The notes under the pieces: model-generated
Database searches by the model: none
What the model was told of the DNA's origin: nothing
The model's input: only the letters and a program-made list of their open reading frames with translations
DNA from: Incurvaria masculella
Taxonomy: Eukaryota > Arthropoda > Insecta > Lepidoptera > Incurvariidae
DNA: 64,000 nucleotides
Direction of reading: 5' to 3'
Assembly: GCA_946894095.1 (NCBI GenBank)
Contig: OX335644.1
Span: 22,859,595 to 22,923,594 of the forward strand
In this document: positions 29,607 through 41,500 of the stretch, piece by piece
How positions within the stretch are numbered: position 1 is the stretch's first letter
Layout: the number at the start of each line of letters is the position of its first letter
Made by a program: the position numbers and the translations under genes

Positions 29607-30901
29607 CTTGTAGCCTTGATATACACATTTTTGAATTCGTATATCACGGATATGAGTTAATGTATCAAAAAACCAAAACATACAGACGTACCTCTGAGTT
29701 CATTCATTTAGTATGCAAAATATCCGATACAAATTTCCTAATCTGACTAAGGGATCAGGCACGAGCCATTGTATGGAAAATTATCACCTGAATATCCTCT
29801 TAAAATACGTCGATAATCTGTCGATTTGCCTCGGGTATTTATATTTATTCCCATAGCTTGATTTAATAACTATCGTATGGTATCAAAATCGAGTCAATGG
29901 TAAAATTACATTATTCGAACACAAATTATAAACGGGTAAACAGAAATACGCCAGACAATTTGTTATATAAGTGAGATAAATGAATTCTGTAATATCGATC
30001 GAAAAATTAGTCCAATAGATTTTCAACATTCTTCGGTTCTTGTCAGAATATTTCCGTGTAACTTGACGTCAGGCCGTGATGGACTTCCTTTACGTTATCC
30101 ATCGATGAGTCCTTATCATGAATCACAGATTGTAAACGTCAACATTGAACTACACTCATATTCATTGAACATAGTCAACCAATGTCTCACAGAATTTCTT
30201 TATTTTAGCCTTCGAATGACCCATAGTTGCTGCTTTTCTTTATCATGCTCATGTTGTGTGGCCCGAGGTTTTTTTCGTCAAGCGGGCAATATGGCGTACG
30301 CCAAGTCCTCGTATAAGGGGTGCCCGATGACGCCCATGGGCTTTCAAACCATCTTGAAGTATGCCATTGTGACTGTTCTTGGAATTCCGTACTTTGGAAT
30401 CAGGAATCTTTCTGTCAAGAGAACCGCTTATGTTTTCCAGAAGGAAATATATCAGAGGATTTCTTGAAATGTTAAGGATTCAAGATTTTCTGACGAAAAA
30501 ACCACTTCGCAATTAAAGCGGTTCTCAAATAAAATCCTAAATCGCTGTGTAGCTTCAAAATTGTGATCTGAAGCTATGTTTTAAGTTTTACTTTGAAATA
30601 TTGAGGAAAAGTTAAGAAATTTGATCGACAAAGAATCAGTCACCTATTATACCATCATAAAAGGGTTTTGTCCTGGTTTTTTACTCCCGTACACTTAACA
30701 ATCTATAAATGCACAGATCACCATGCAATCATAAAGATTCCATGAACGCGACTATAATGTATTGATAACGATTTCAGAAGTTGTCTCATCTGGCAGATGT
30801 GTTCCATCTCCCTCTGACTCGTGGTAGTGGTACTTGAGTTGACGTCTCACTCCAACGCTCTGTTAGTCTTGTAAGCACAGAGGGCTATGCTAGCGCCACT
30901 C
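29607..30901. other. Spacer without a recognised gene
   Basis: The longest open frame is 134 codons at 30063-30467 and matches no family I know. Codon use and composition look like the neighbouring spacer. Confidence 0.4.
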
Positions 30902-31283
30902 TTTTTTTTTTTATGTGACTGGACATGGATGGCTAATACCACACGTTCTGTCATGGTATTAGCCCAACAGACCACATGGGAACTAGGTGCCATGGCAGGA
31001 CCTTCCTTATATTGCACGGCTACATTGAACTAGATGGAAAACACGGACAATTTTCATTGCCGCTTCGACCATCGTTCATCCAATGCGATGGTACCAACCT
31101 GGGCGGGATAAACCCTACCACCTAGTAAGTAAGGAAGGGGACCTACAGCTTAACGTTGAATCCGAACCACGGCCAGCCTCTCTCAACGGTCGAATGGTCA
31201 CCCATCCAAGACCAGACCGGACCCAGCGTTGCTTAACTTCGGAGAGCGATCGCCGAAGTGTCGCGCCACTGGGCCACTGAGGC
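30902..31283 (-). mobile_element. SINE with a 5S rRNA-derived head (full length)
   Basis: Read from 31283 leftwards, the head carries the 5S block (TCCGAAGTTAAGCAACGCTG, GATGGGTGACC), then the same body as 10030-10410. The T-run at 30902-30912 is the complement of the 3' A-tail. A TACCAACCTGGGCGGGATAA segment marks the middle. Confidence 0.88.
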
Positions 31284-31605
31284 TGACAAAACTCTTACTC
31301 GATACTTCCTTACTCGACCACTGCCCAACACCTTTATATGTCCGCCATTGTACTTCGACCTACCGTGCCCTTGCACGTTGTCATCAACGAAATCTGACGC
31401 CAAAACATATTCACGTCCAATTTAAATTTCAGTTAAGCATGGCAGATAACGCAGAAATACTATCAAATGGAAACCTGATGCATGCACAGATGTTACTGCG
31501 ACAGTTCTGCAGCCATCTGACAAACCAATGCATATTTTTTATTATTCTAAGTAACGATAATAATGAGAGAACTGAGATTGACTTTCTCAGTAATGTTATG
31601 TCTAC

Positions 31606-31828
31606 TTTTTTTATGCAACATGACATGGATGGCTAATATCTCACAACTACCGTTATGATATTAGCCCACCGGCACATTCCCGAAGGAATTAGGTTCCTTC
31701 CCTTTATGAGCAGGCTACATTGAACTGGATGGAAAACACAAACAATGTTTCATCGTCGCTTCGCCCATCTTTTCATCCAGTGCGATGGTACTAACCCGGA
31801 CGGGCTGTAACCCTACCATCTAGTAGGG
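31606..31828 (-). mobile_element. 5S-derived SINE, truncated
   Basis: The 3' end and body are present in inverse orientation (GGATGGCTAATATCTCAC, GAACTGGATGGAAAACAC, GCGATGGTACTAACCCGG). The copy ends before the 5S head. Confidence 0.75.
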
Positions 31829-31992
31829 GTTTGAAATTCCGCGCCGGAATTAGGAAGCTTTCAGTCGAGAAAACCGTTTTGGCAACTGCTAAAAAAGATT
31901 GTAGCGGCAGCGAGGACGACAACAAAAAAGAAATATGAAAAATATTGGTTTTGGGCACCACAAACCAATAATCGTAGAAAGTGTTATCCCGT

Positions 31993-32130
31993 TCGGGCTG
32001 GTACCGTCGCATTGAATGAAAGATTGGATAATGAAAATACTCCATATTTTCCATACAGTTCGAGGTAGCCGTGCAATATAAGAAAGGCCTGCGTGGCACC
32101 TGTGTATTTCTCATATGGTGCTGAAAAGGT
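31993..32130 (+). mobile_element. 5S-derived SINE, truncated
   Basis: GGCTGGTACCGTCGCATTG, AGCCGTGCAATATAAGAAAG and TGGCACCTG follow in SINE order. Both ends are missing. It faces the previous fragment in inverted orientation. Confidence 0.65.
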
Positions 32131-33395
32131 TAAGTAACTTTTGTAATACGGCTTAAAAAAAATTCGTCGTTGTGAAGGTATCAACAAAAATATAGTTATG
32201 TGTGTAAAATAAACGTGCCCCGCCCACACACAAAATGTCTGGGAGGGCTGTTACATACCTTTTTTGCACCAAATATGCCCAGGCACACCAACCTTTAGAC
32301 TATATCCCGTCTATATCCTGTATGCATTAGATATAGAGATAGAGCATCTATTGACAATTCTATTGACGCTCTGTATGTCATATTTTATATTTGTATTCTG
32401 ACAATGATTACTTTATTTGATTAACATGTTTGGTTATTATTTTATAAATATTAATTGAAGTAACACTTCAATGCTGAGTATAGAAATAGTGAGTTTTCAA
32501 CTCTAATTTTAGCCTCTTGCCATGGAATACATTTTAACGACTCCAATGTTCCTTAAGTTTCCCAAAGGCTGAACAATATACAACACAATACAAATTTGTT
32601 CTAAGCACCATTTGCTCAAAATTATTAAAATTTCTACTATTTTGATCGATTCTGGAATATTTATAATGTCAGTTGTTTTGAGAATCTTTGAAATGTTGCA
32701 TAGAAGTCAGACAACTTTTGAGTAGAAGTCATAGTACAAAATGCTCCCTCGTGAAAGCATAGTCATATCGACGTACGATCATTAGGTTAAACATACCTGG
32801 GTGCGGTCGACCGTCGAAGCTGGCCAAGGTTCACAATCATTGTAAAACTTCAGGTCCCTTTCGTAAATAGAAAATAAAGGAGATATGCCATCCAATACTT
32901 TCCATAGATTGTCCAATTTTCAAAATCTACCACATGCAAATATGGTCGCAGACGTATTGGACGCCTGTGTTGGTGAGAACTCACTTAGCGAATGCATTTT
33001 TAAGGGCACATTCGCGCGCGCGGCGATGTTTCAAATATGTGGCATACGACGCGCTGCCGGATTCACATACAATTATATGGTCACTTTGGCCACACGGCGG
33101 AGACGCGATATCGACCGCATGCCACTTCTTCCTTTCTCTTCAGTGGTCCCTTCCAGTTCCAAGTGATACCTACCCATACATATTGCTGAATTAAGTAGGG
33201 CCAGATCTGACAATCTAGATTGCAGTGAGAATATCATATCTAAGAGAATGGAAAATTAATGAAATACACAATTCAATATCGCTATGCAATTCCCGAAACA
33301 GCATCATACACTTTGAAGTAAATACCTGCTAAGATAACACAAAATTGCTGCACAAATGAAGATGATAAAAGTGTGTTGCAGTGGAAGCAAATATA
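32131..33395. other. Spacer; holds the partner copy of a dispersed repeat at 32930-33135
   Basis: No gene is recognised. Short ORFs at 32885-33194 lie inside the repeat shared with 26455-26635. Confidence 0.4.
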
Positions 33396-33710
33396 CTTTT
33401 TAGGGTTCCGTACCCAAAGGGTGAAAACGGAACCCTATTACTAAGCCTCCGCTGTCCGCCCGTCCGTCCGTCCATCCGTTCGTCCGTCCGTCTGTCACAG
33501 GGCTGTATCTCATGAACCGTAGCAGGTGGGAAGCTGAAATTTTTACAGATTATGTATTTATTTTGCCGCTATAATAACAAATAGGTAACATCATAAAATA
33601 ATAAAAATTAAAGGGGGGCCCCATACAAAAACCTTGTTTTTTTTTGTAAATCTTGTACGATGGTACGGAACCCTTCAGGTACGAGTCCGACTCGCACTTG
33701 GCCGGTTTTA
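33396..33710 (+). mobile_element. (GTCC)n-core interspersed element, full copy
   Basis: It starts TTTTTAGGGTTCCGTACCC and has a CCGTCCGTCCGTCC core, then TGTCACAGGGC, TATCTCATGAACCGTAG and GCCGCTATAATAACAAATAG. It ends GAGTCCGACTCGCACTTGGC. Confidence 0.8.
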
Positions 33711-35290
33711 TTTGTACTAAGCAAGTAAGTCGCTTGTTTCAACGTGGGTGTATATTTATGTAGAAACAAAGAATCATTAATTAAAGAACAAACATCTGGA
33801 AAATAGAACTACTTTTGTTGGATAGGTACATTGTCACGACCCAGCCTTTTAGAAATAATTCAGCCCGACATCAGTCCAAAACGGCATGGACCCGAGCGGA
33901 TCCGGGTACCTCAGCTAGTCTACACTATTATATAAAGAGGTAATGTTTGTTTTTTGTTTGTTTGATTTTTTGTTTATTTGTTTATTTGTACAGGGTAGTA
34001 TTTAAAACTCATCTGGGATTTCGCTCCTAAAAACCGGCTAAAATTAAGAATTTAATTCAATTTCAGTTTCTTTATTTCGTCCATTAGATGTAAATTTCCC
34101 ATTTTTTTCGTTTTTCTTTTTTGCCGGTTCTATTACTTCTGGCGAGCGTTGGTAGCAGATGCAATGTCGTTTCGGTCAGAACATGCCACGAACACCTCTC
34201 CTACAAATCCATGTCTACATATAGTGTCACTACAGTCGCATACCACAGAAGATAAAAGGCAGGGGAAATGACATGTTATAGTAACTCTTTAACAGAACTA
34301 TTTCAGAAAAAATATCCGCTTTTATAGAGGCTGACGGAAAACATTCAATTATTTAATTTTATTTTGTTTATTGGAAATACCAACAGGTGTACAATTCAGT
34401 GACAAATATGATGATACAGGAAACCGATTATTTTATATGTATACCCAGCACCGTACTTTACGTGTAACATTTGCAGAATAATTATAAAATTATAGTTTTT
34501 ATTATAAATTCAATAATAAGCAGACCGGGGCCGAGTTTTGGGTGATGCATAGTAGTTATAGAAGCTCTCAAAGAATGAAAAGGCTAGTTACGCTACTGCT
34601 CGCAACGGCGCCGAAAGGACAAATTGTGCATATAATCATATGAGAAGCGTAACCCGTAGAAATCGTGTACGACACCAACAGCGGCCGCGGAAGGGGGGCA
34701 GGGGGTCAAATGGCTCAAGAAGGGGGTGACCAAAGAAGTTTGCCCCCTCCCGTCAAGCAGTACTTCCACTGTCGCCAAGTCAGTTCCCACCAACACAAAC
34801 TCTCCAATACGCCTGCGACTATGTTTTCGTGTGGAACGTATATTTCAATTGGGTTCGTTAATTTAGAAAATTGGAGACAACGGGCCTCAGTAAACGAGTA
34901 AGGAGGTCACAGAAACGCGGCAGCGTAACCACGCTTTAGTGATAAGATGCACTGACGGTATTACATAGTCTTAGCCATCCATGACAGGTTGCGTAAAACA
35001 GTTTTAGAAATTTGGAGATAGAAGGTCTCATAGTAGGCGCGCTATGTGGCACATCTCCGACCTTTTTTTAATCCGTGTCGCATACCGGACGAATTTGGGC
35101 GCCGCCTTCGCACTCTACAATAATTTGATAGCCCAGCTATAGTTGTGGGCCAGTCTCGCTCCCTGCGGTACGCCCGCGTCCGCGGCGCGACGCCAACCTT
35201 ATCGGCTTATCGTATCCAGTTATATCACCTCGGTTACTCTGAATTTTGAAACGACACTGATAAGGAACCCCTTTACCTGTGAATCGCGGC
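33711..35290. other. Spacer upstream of the transferrin gene
   Basis: No gene is recognised. A short SINE-tail relic (AGTCTTAGCCATCCATG) lies near 34967. The dispersed TACTAAGCAAGTAAGTCGC motif is at 33714. Confidence 0.4.
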
Positions 35291-35323
35291 CATATATACG
35301 GTGCGAACGCGCGGACTCAGTCC
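35291..35323 (+). promoter_or_regulatory. Candidate core promoter of the transferrin gene
   Basis: A TATATA at 35293-35298 lies about 26 bases before TCAGT at 35317-35321, the arthropod initiator core. The predicted 5' UTR to the ATG at 35507 would be about 188 nt with no intron needed. This rests on two short motifs only. Confidence 0.35.
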
Positions 35324-35506
35324 AACGCTTGGGTGCGATCGCTAAAAAATACTTTTAACAGATAAAGGTTCTGTTGCCGATAAGGTATTGGCGATAAAGT
35401 ATTCGATTGGGAATCGGGTGTGGAGTCGGCCATTTCGAATAGGCGACTCCCCAAGGACAGTCGCCGCGCCTTTTGTGATATTATCTTATAGTGAGTGAGT
35501 GCGAAA

Positions 35507-38500
35507 ATGGGGTATCTGGGAGTGGTTCCTGTCCTGCTGCTCCTAGTGGGGCAGTGCATGGCGCAAAACTGTAAGCACACTTATTTGGTATTATTTGCAT
35601 TAAGAGTTATGTAATTGATAAGAGAAGTCAAAGTGATCACGCCCTGAAAGTGAATCATCGCATCGGTGAGATTAAGCCCCGGTTGCACGAAGAAACGGCC
35701 TAGTTAATCAATGTTCAAACACGTCACTTTTAGTGATCCGCAAAGAGTTCTTTCCATACTGTCCACACAAAGTGACGTGTTTGATCATACTTTGACGTTG
35801 ATTTTGATTTTTTGTGCTTTCGTGCACTCGGCCCTAAATGTATGTGATGTCTCAAATAGTGGTTAAGTTGCCTTTTGAAATTACCGGGATATATTTGCCC
35901 GACACCTGACCAAAGTTTTTTTTTTTTAAAATATTGCCCAAAAATCGTATGGTCAGAAACAGAAAAGACCTGGTAAAAAACTGTTGTGGAATTAGCCTAG
36001 TTCAGTACAATCACAGATTAGTACAATATTTTTAAGTTAGGCCCGTTAGCATAAGAAAAATTGGCTTCCCATGCAATCTTAGTTTACTAATAATTTGAAA
36101 AACGCTGTTATCCTTAAGGAAATTTAATCTTTTAATCCTAAAATAAAGATCAAAAACTCGAAAATTTATGTTATAAATCAAAAAAGATTATTATTTAAAT
36201 TTTGCAAAACACCAAAACGTGGATGGCAAATATCAACGAAATTGAAACTATGTTGAAACAATGGTCAGAATATCGTACAGGAATTTTATTTTTATTCATA
36301 CTTGAGGTTGCTCTCAATCCATTTTACTCTTAATTTTATGTTATGTATGTATGTTACCAACATTTAATTGGTTCATATTATTTAGTTTTTTTTTAGCTCC
36401 AATTTACAAAATATTTAGAGCCTCATAATAGCATCCTTATACCTAAACATTTTCGATCAATTTTTGCGATTGAGACCAGATAGCCAGAGCCCGACGTCGC
36501 TTAGTAAGAGCAGCTCGTAATAAATGTTTCGAAATGTGACCAACCCGCATAACGCGTGAAACAGTTTTTTAATATCTTTTTTTAAAGACCGTTTAAAAAG
36601 TTAAAAATAACATTAACTATGTAAGTTGGTAGACAATATTACGTTCTTTAAAATGATATTAAAATCAATAACAGTTACTGTCAATATCAGCAGCAAACTA
36701 GTAAAAGAAACTAAGGATGGGAATTAATAAAAAAGAGTAAAAACAACTAGTTAACAGTCACGAGATAACAAATAATAATTTTATTCATTCGCACCCTTGA
36801 GTAGAAGGTGGTACAAAAGCACAGAAGGGGTCCATTATACATTTTCAGGTGTGCTTTTGTACTGCCTTCTTCTCCAGGGATAAATGAATAATTATATTAT
36901 TTAATAACTCGTTAATGCTCGAAGTCGATTTAATGTTTTTTAAAACTGTGTTTTTTTATATTCGCATGCTTCCTTCCATCTTAGCTTCTATAGCTTCTAT
37001 GTGCTATAAAATCGCCATGGCGGCGGGCGTGGAGATAGCATCAGCAAACACTCCGTATCTGAGATTGACATTGGCTTGTGAGGTAATAGAGCAAAGTAAA
37101 CCTTGGTACCTGATTTCGCGGCCTACCGAATTCAGCGAGCTTACTTGAACACAATCTCAAGCTTATTTTAAACCTAGCTCGAGGCTAAGGAACTATTTTC
37201 TAATTTGGCACTTCCCTCCACTGAGCGGCTCGTAGCCTAGTGGCGCGGGGACCGGCCTAGCGTACCAGAGGCCCGGGTTCAATACCAACTTGCACCACTG
37301 TCTTTCTCTTTCAGAGTTCGATAAGTGCATTTCGTCACGAATGCGAGCTGCTCCATGGTTCGGAATCCATGTAAAACTGTAGGTCCCCTTCCCCTACTAG
37401 GTGGTAGGGTTTAAGCCCGCCCGGGTTGGTACCATCGCATTGGATGAAAAGATGGTCGAAGCGGCAATGAAAAATTGTCCGTGTTTTCCATCCAATGTAG
37501 CCGTGCTCATAAAGGGAAGGTCCTGGCATGGCACCTAATTCCTTCGGGAATGTGGTGTATTGGGCTAATATCATAACGGTAGTTGTGTGGTATTAGCCAT
37601 CCATGTCAGGTCGCATAAAAAAAAAAACTATCGGATGATCTGAAAAACTATATTATTAAGTAAAGTTGCACAATAATGATAAAATAACTTAGTTTTAACC
37701 TCCTCGCGTAACTACACCATGCAATTACGGTGTAGTTACGCGAGAAGGTTTGAACCGGCCAAATGCGGGTCAAACTCGCACACGAAGGGTTCCGCACCAT
37801 GCCAAAAATAATATTAATGCTCCAACTGAGCCCAGTGAGCTAATTAACGATAATGGCGACCTCAGTATGCAGTTTTTTTGCGTGAGGGTTCATTGTTGAA
37901 TGCGTGTCAAAATTGTTTTTACACAATAAAGAAAGCGCCCGCTCAAAACCCGATTTAATATGTGTTTCAACTCATTAAAACTGTTTTAGAGTCATGCACT
38001 AGATAATAGTCTAAACTTTAATATTTTGAATTTTCTACGGGTTACTCTTTACCGACGCTGAGATAAAATAAAAATTAACCCAAAATATTTGAGGTTAGCG
38101 TCATGGTCATATGAAGCTTTATTGTTATAGTGGCAAAATAAATGCACACACTGTGATAATTTAAACTGTCTAATTAATGAGATGAAACCTGCTGACAGAC
38201 GGACGGACGTAGAGGCTTAGTGATAGGGTCTCGTTGGCACCCTAAAGAGGACAAAAGTACGACACGACACATTATTATTATTATTATTATTGTTTCGATA
38301 CACTAGCAGCTTAAAGCTGATGCGTTTACATCTAAGTTGGTAACTGGGGGTGCACTTGTTTTTTTTATTCCGGTCTCTTTTCTCATCACATCTCTCTTTA
38401 CGAATAGACTCGTAAAAAATATAGTATACCTGAATGCGATTTAAAAAAAGTTTGCAACTATCGTTTGTTTACACAATTTATTGTCGACATTCCGAAAATA

Positions 38501-41500
38501 AGAACCAATTAATGCTCTAGGTCCTCCTACTGAGATAGTACTCAAAGTACTTACCTGGGGTCCTTCAGACGTGGTGTGAAGATGAACTCATAGCTCCCGG
38601 GAAAATTCGAAAGTCCAACGGCGCCGCAGCGTGTCGTCGGCCACCTATAATCAACAAAATCGAGGAGTTCAGTGACGTAAACTAAATGAATACATACTCC
38701 TTTTTAAATTATTGAGCTAGTAAAAATGATTACAGCGAATTGTGGTTGAAACAACATTGGACTCGCCAATAGGCTATATATGCCTATAGGAGGCAAAAAT
38801 ATAGGCCGCGACCACGGAGGATAGAGGTAGAGAGGAGATGTTTTTAATTCATATTACTAAGGATCGCAGCGTGACACTGTGCGGGGAAGCGGGGGGAACA
38901 TAGCTTTATGGTGGGGTCATGCACCGCCCATTTTTGCGAAATCCATCTACCGGAAGAATCGATATTCTGGTAGCAGCTATTCCGAGAGCTATTCTTAGTG
39001 GTTACAAGTCTACAACTAGATGGCGCCTTTTACATTTTACTGTGTGTTTTTCTATAAAAAAAAACCTTCGAAATTTAAACCTATGCCTTCGCGCGGATTC
39101 AAATAATTTTAATTTATTAATGTCATAAAAATTTGCATCATGAGATCAACCTTTCTTACCGTTAAAAGAAAATGATTGCGCGTCGTATATCGACATAAAG
39201 CGAGAGCGATACATCGATACAATGTTCGAATATTGACTAAAATTATAAAATATGAGGTGTTTTACTGACAAATAAAACGTAATTCCACCTGCAAACTTTA
39301 GATTATTTTGTCCTGTGTAATGTTTGCAACATTTTACACAAAATCTCATCGTGTAATCGACTGTTCGCTGAAAATTGCGCCGCAGACCATAATATTGTCC
39401 CACAACCTAACACCGCCAGTGCCATGTCGCGAATGTCGCCTTCTTATCACGTGGGCTGTGACGTAGCGACCCACTTGGTGGACACAGACCCAGTTGGCTT
39501 AGACCATCTCCTCTCTACCTCTATCCTCCGTGGCCACGACCTAGGGTTTAAACTAATAAGTCCGGCGCTGGCCTAATCATCATTAATTTAACTCAGATTT
39601 AAGTAGTTAACGCTTTGGTACCCATTTTCAAGAAAAGTGGGACCGGGGGCTCACTTCTTTAATGGGGAAGAAAACTCAAAGCTTATTGTAGGTGTCGCAT
39701 TAGCCTCACCTCTCCTCAACTACTTAACCTCACTTTAGAAATGTTAAAACTGTCATTCCTGTCAAGTTTTATTTAAGAGTTTTTAGATGCAAGATGTATT
39801 TCATGATGCAGTTAGAGTAGGGTTTGGAGGAAAAGAAGAGATTTTCTTTGTCTTCAAACTATTTTTAATGTGATAGACCAGCACAACGTTTGAAATGGAA
39901 TATTATAGGTTATGTTATTGTGATATTTTCTTTCCTACGACTTCATTTGATTGGCATAATTTGGAACAAATAATTTCCAGAATAATTACGAGAAAATTGG
40001 GTCATTTTAATTACGTAGGTTGAGAAAATAAAATGTTAAAATATTTTTTTTATATTTTGTATGGCATGTAACAGCTTTGACAGATCTTTTAGGTGAGCTC
40101 ACTTAGACGCGAAGCAGTTCTCTTCCCCAATAAAAAGGTTGCAATGTTTATTTTTTAAAAATCTCAAAGTTCTCAAAAAACAAAAAGAGAAAAAAATGTC
40201 CTGGAGAATTAAGAGGGCTTCTAAATGTTATATCATTCTGGTTTCGAAAGGAAACACCTTTTTGGTGATTTTACATATTTCGTTCAGAATTTGGCCATTT
40301 TTCATTCGAGACAACTGTTGTACATATATTTGTTGTTGTTTTTATTGTGCCGAAAGGTCATGGGAGTTCTGTGGATTTTCTATGTTTATCTGTTTCAATT
40401 GATCTACTCAATGAAATAAATTAAAAGATAAAATATTCGTAGGATTTTTAAGTAGTAGAATAAATATAAACTTAGGTACATTTTCCTTGTAGGGTAATCT
40501 CGTGCGCATGACGATAGTGTTATCATATCAAAGCGCATTACATTACAAACCTACTTAATATAAAGATGACATAGTCACTCTACGCTCGCATGGTTACAGG
40601 AATTTCGTGACTAATCTAAATCACATGCCTACATTAAAACTTTGCACCTTGTAATTTTACTTTAAGTTAAGAAGATAATAAGGTGAGTCCCATACAATGG
40701 CTCATGTCTGTTTCTTCAGTCAAATTAATAAATAGTTTTCTGAAATTTTGCACATTCAATAAATCAACTGAGAGCTGTGTACATCTGTAAGTTTTGAGTT
40801 TTTGATAAGCCTCTAAAGATTTGTATGAACAGGTTTAAGGACGTTGGTATTAGATGCCAGAATCAAGTAAATTGGAACAGTGATTTTGAATTTATTCTGA
40901 AACTTGTACACCGAAAATATGAACTAATTCGAGATCTCATTGGGAATTATTTCTCTTTCCTGTGTATACCTTTTTTTTCGTTAAAGTTCGAACATTTGTA
41001 TGCGGAGCATAATTTTTTTTTATGCTTACGAGCCCACAGCTATTTAACAACCACCTTGAAGAAAGAGACTTGGCGTAATTTTGCCAGCAAATGTTACGCC
41101 AGGCGGGAACATGAGAAGTTCTCACAACGAGTAGCTGTCATTCGTCATTCGTCACCGTAGTTCTTAGTTCTTTGCCTTAGACCGTTCTACCTACCAAAAA
41201 TGTAAGTTTGGAAGCAGCATTTAGATATTCATTCATAAGTTCATCATAACACATGACTCATGTGGAGAAAAAAAATATAACTGATAGACCAGTGAAGTTT
41301 CTTTGCGAATTCTTCTTCACTGAGTAGATAGAATCCGCGGATGAATCAAATTGTGACCTGACTAATGCTCGTTTCCACCACCTCCAGCTACATAAATCCC
41401 AAAGTTAGTTACCTTTCGGTTACGCCAGTAAATATGCAACCGAAAGTTACTTTCTGGATTTCAGGTTGTGATGGTATGGATTTAAATATTTTATTTTTTT

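Noticed and set aside
30063..30467. 134-codon ORF
   Set aside because: No recognisable family, no splice or promoter context, and composition like the surrounding spacer.
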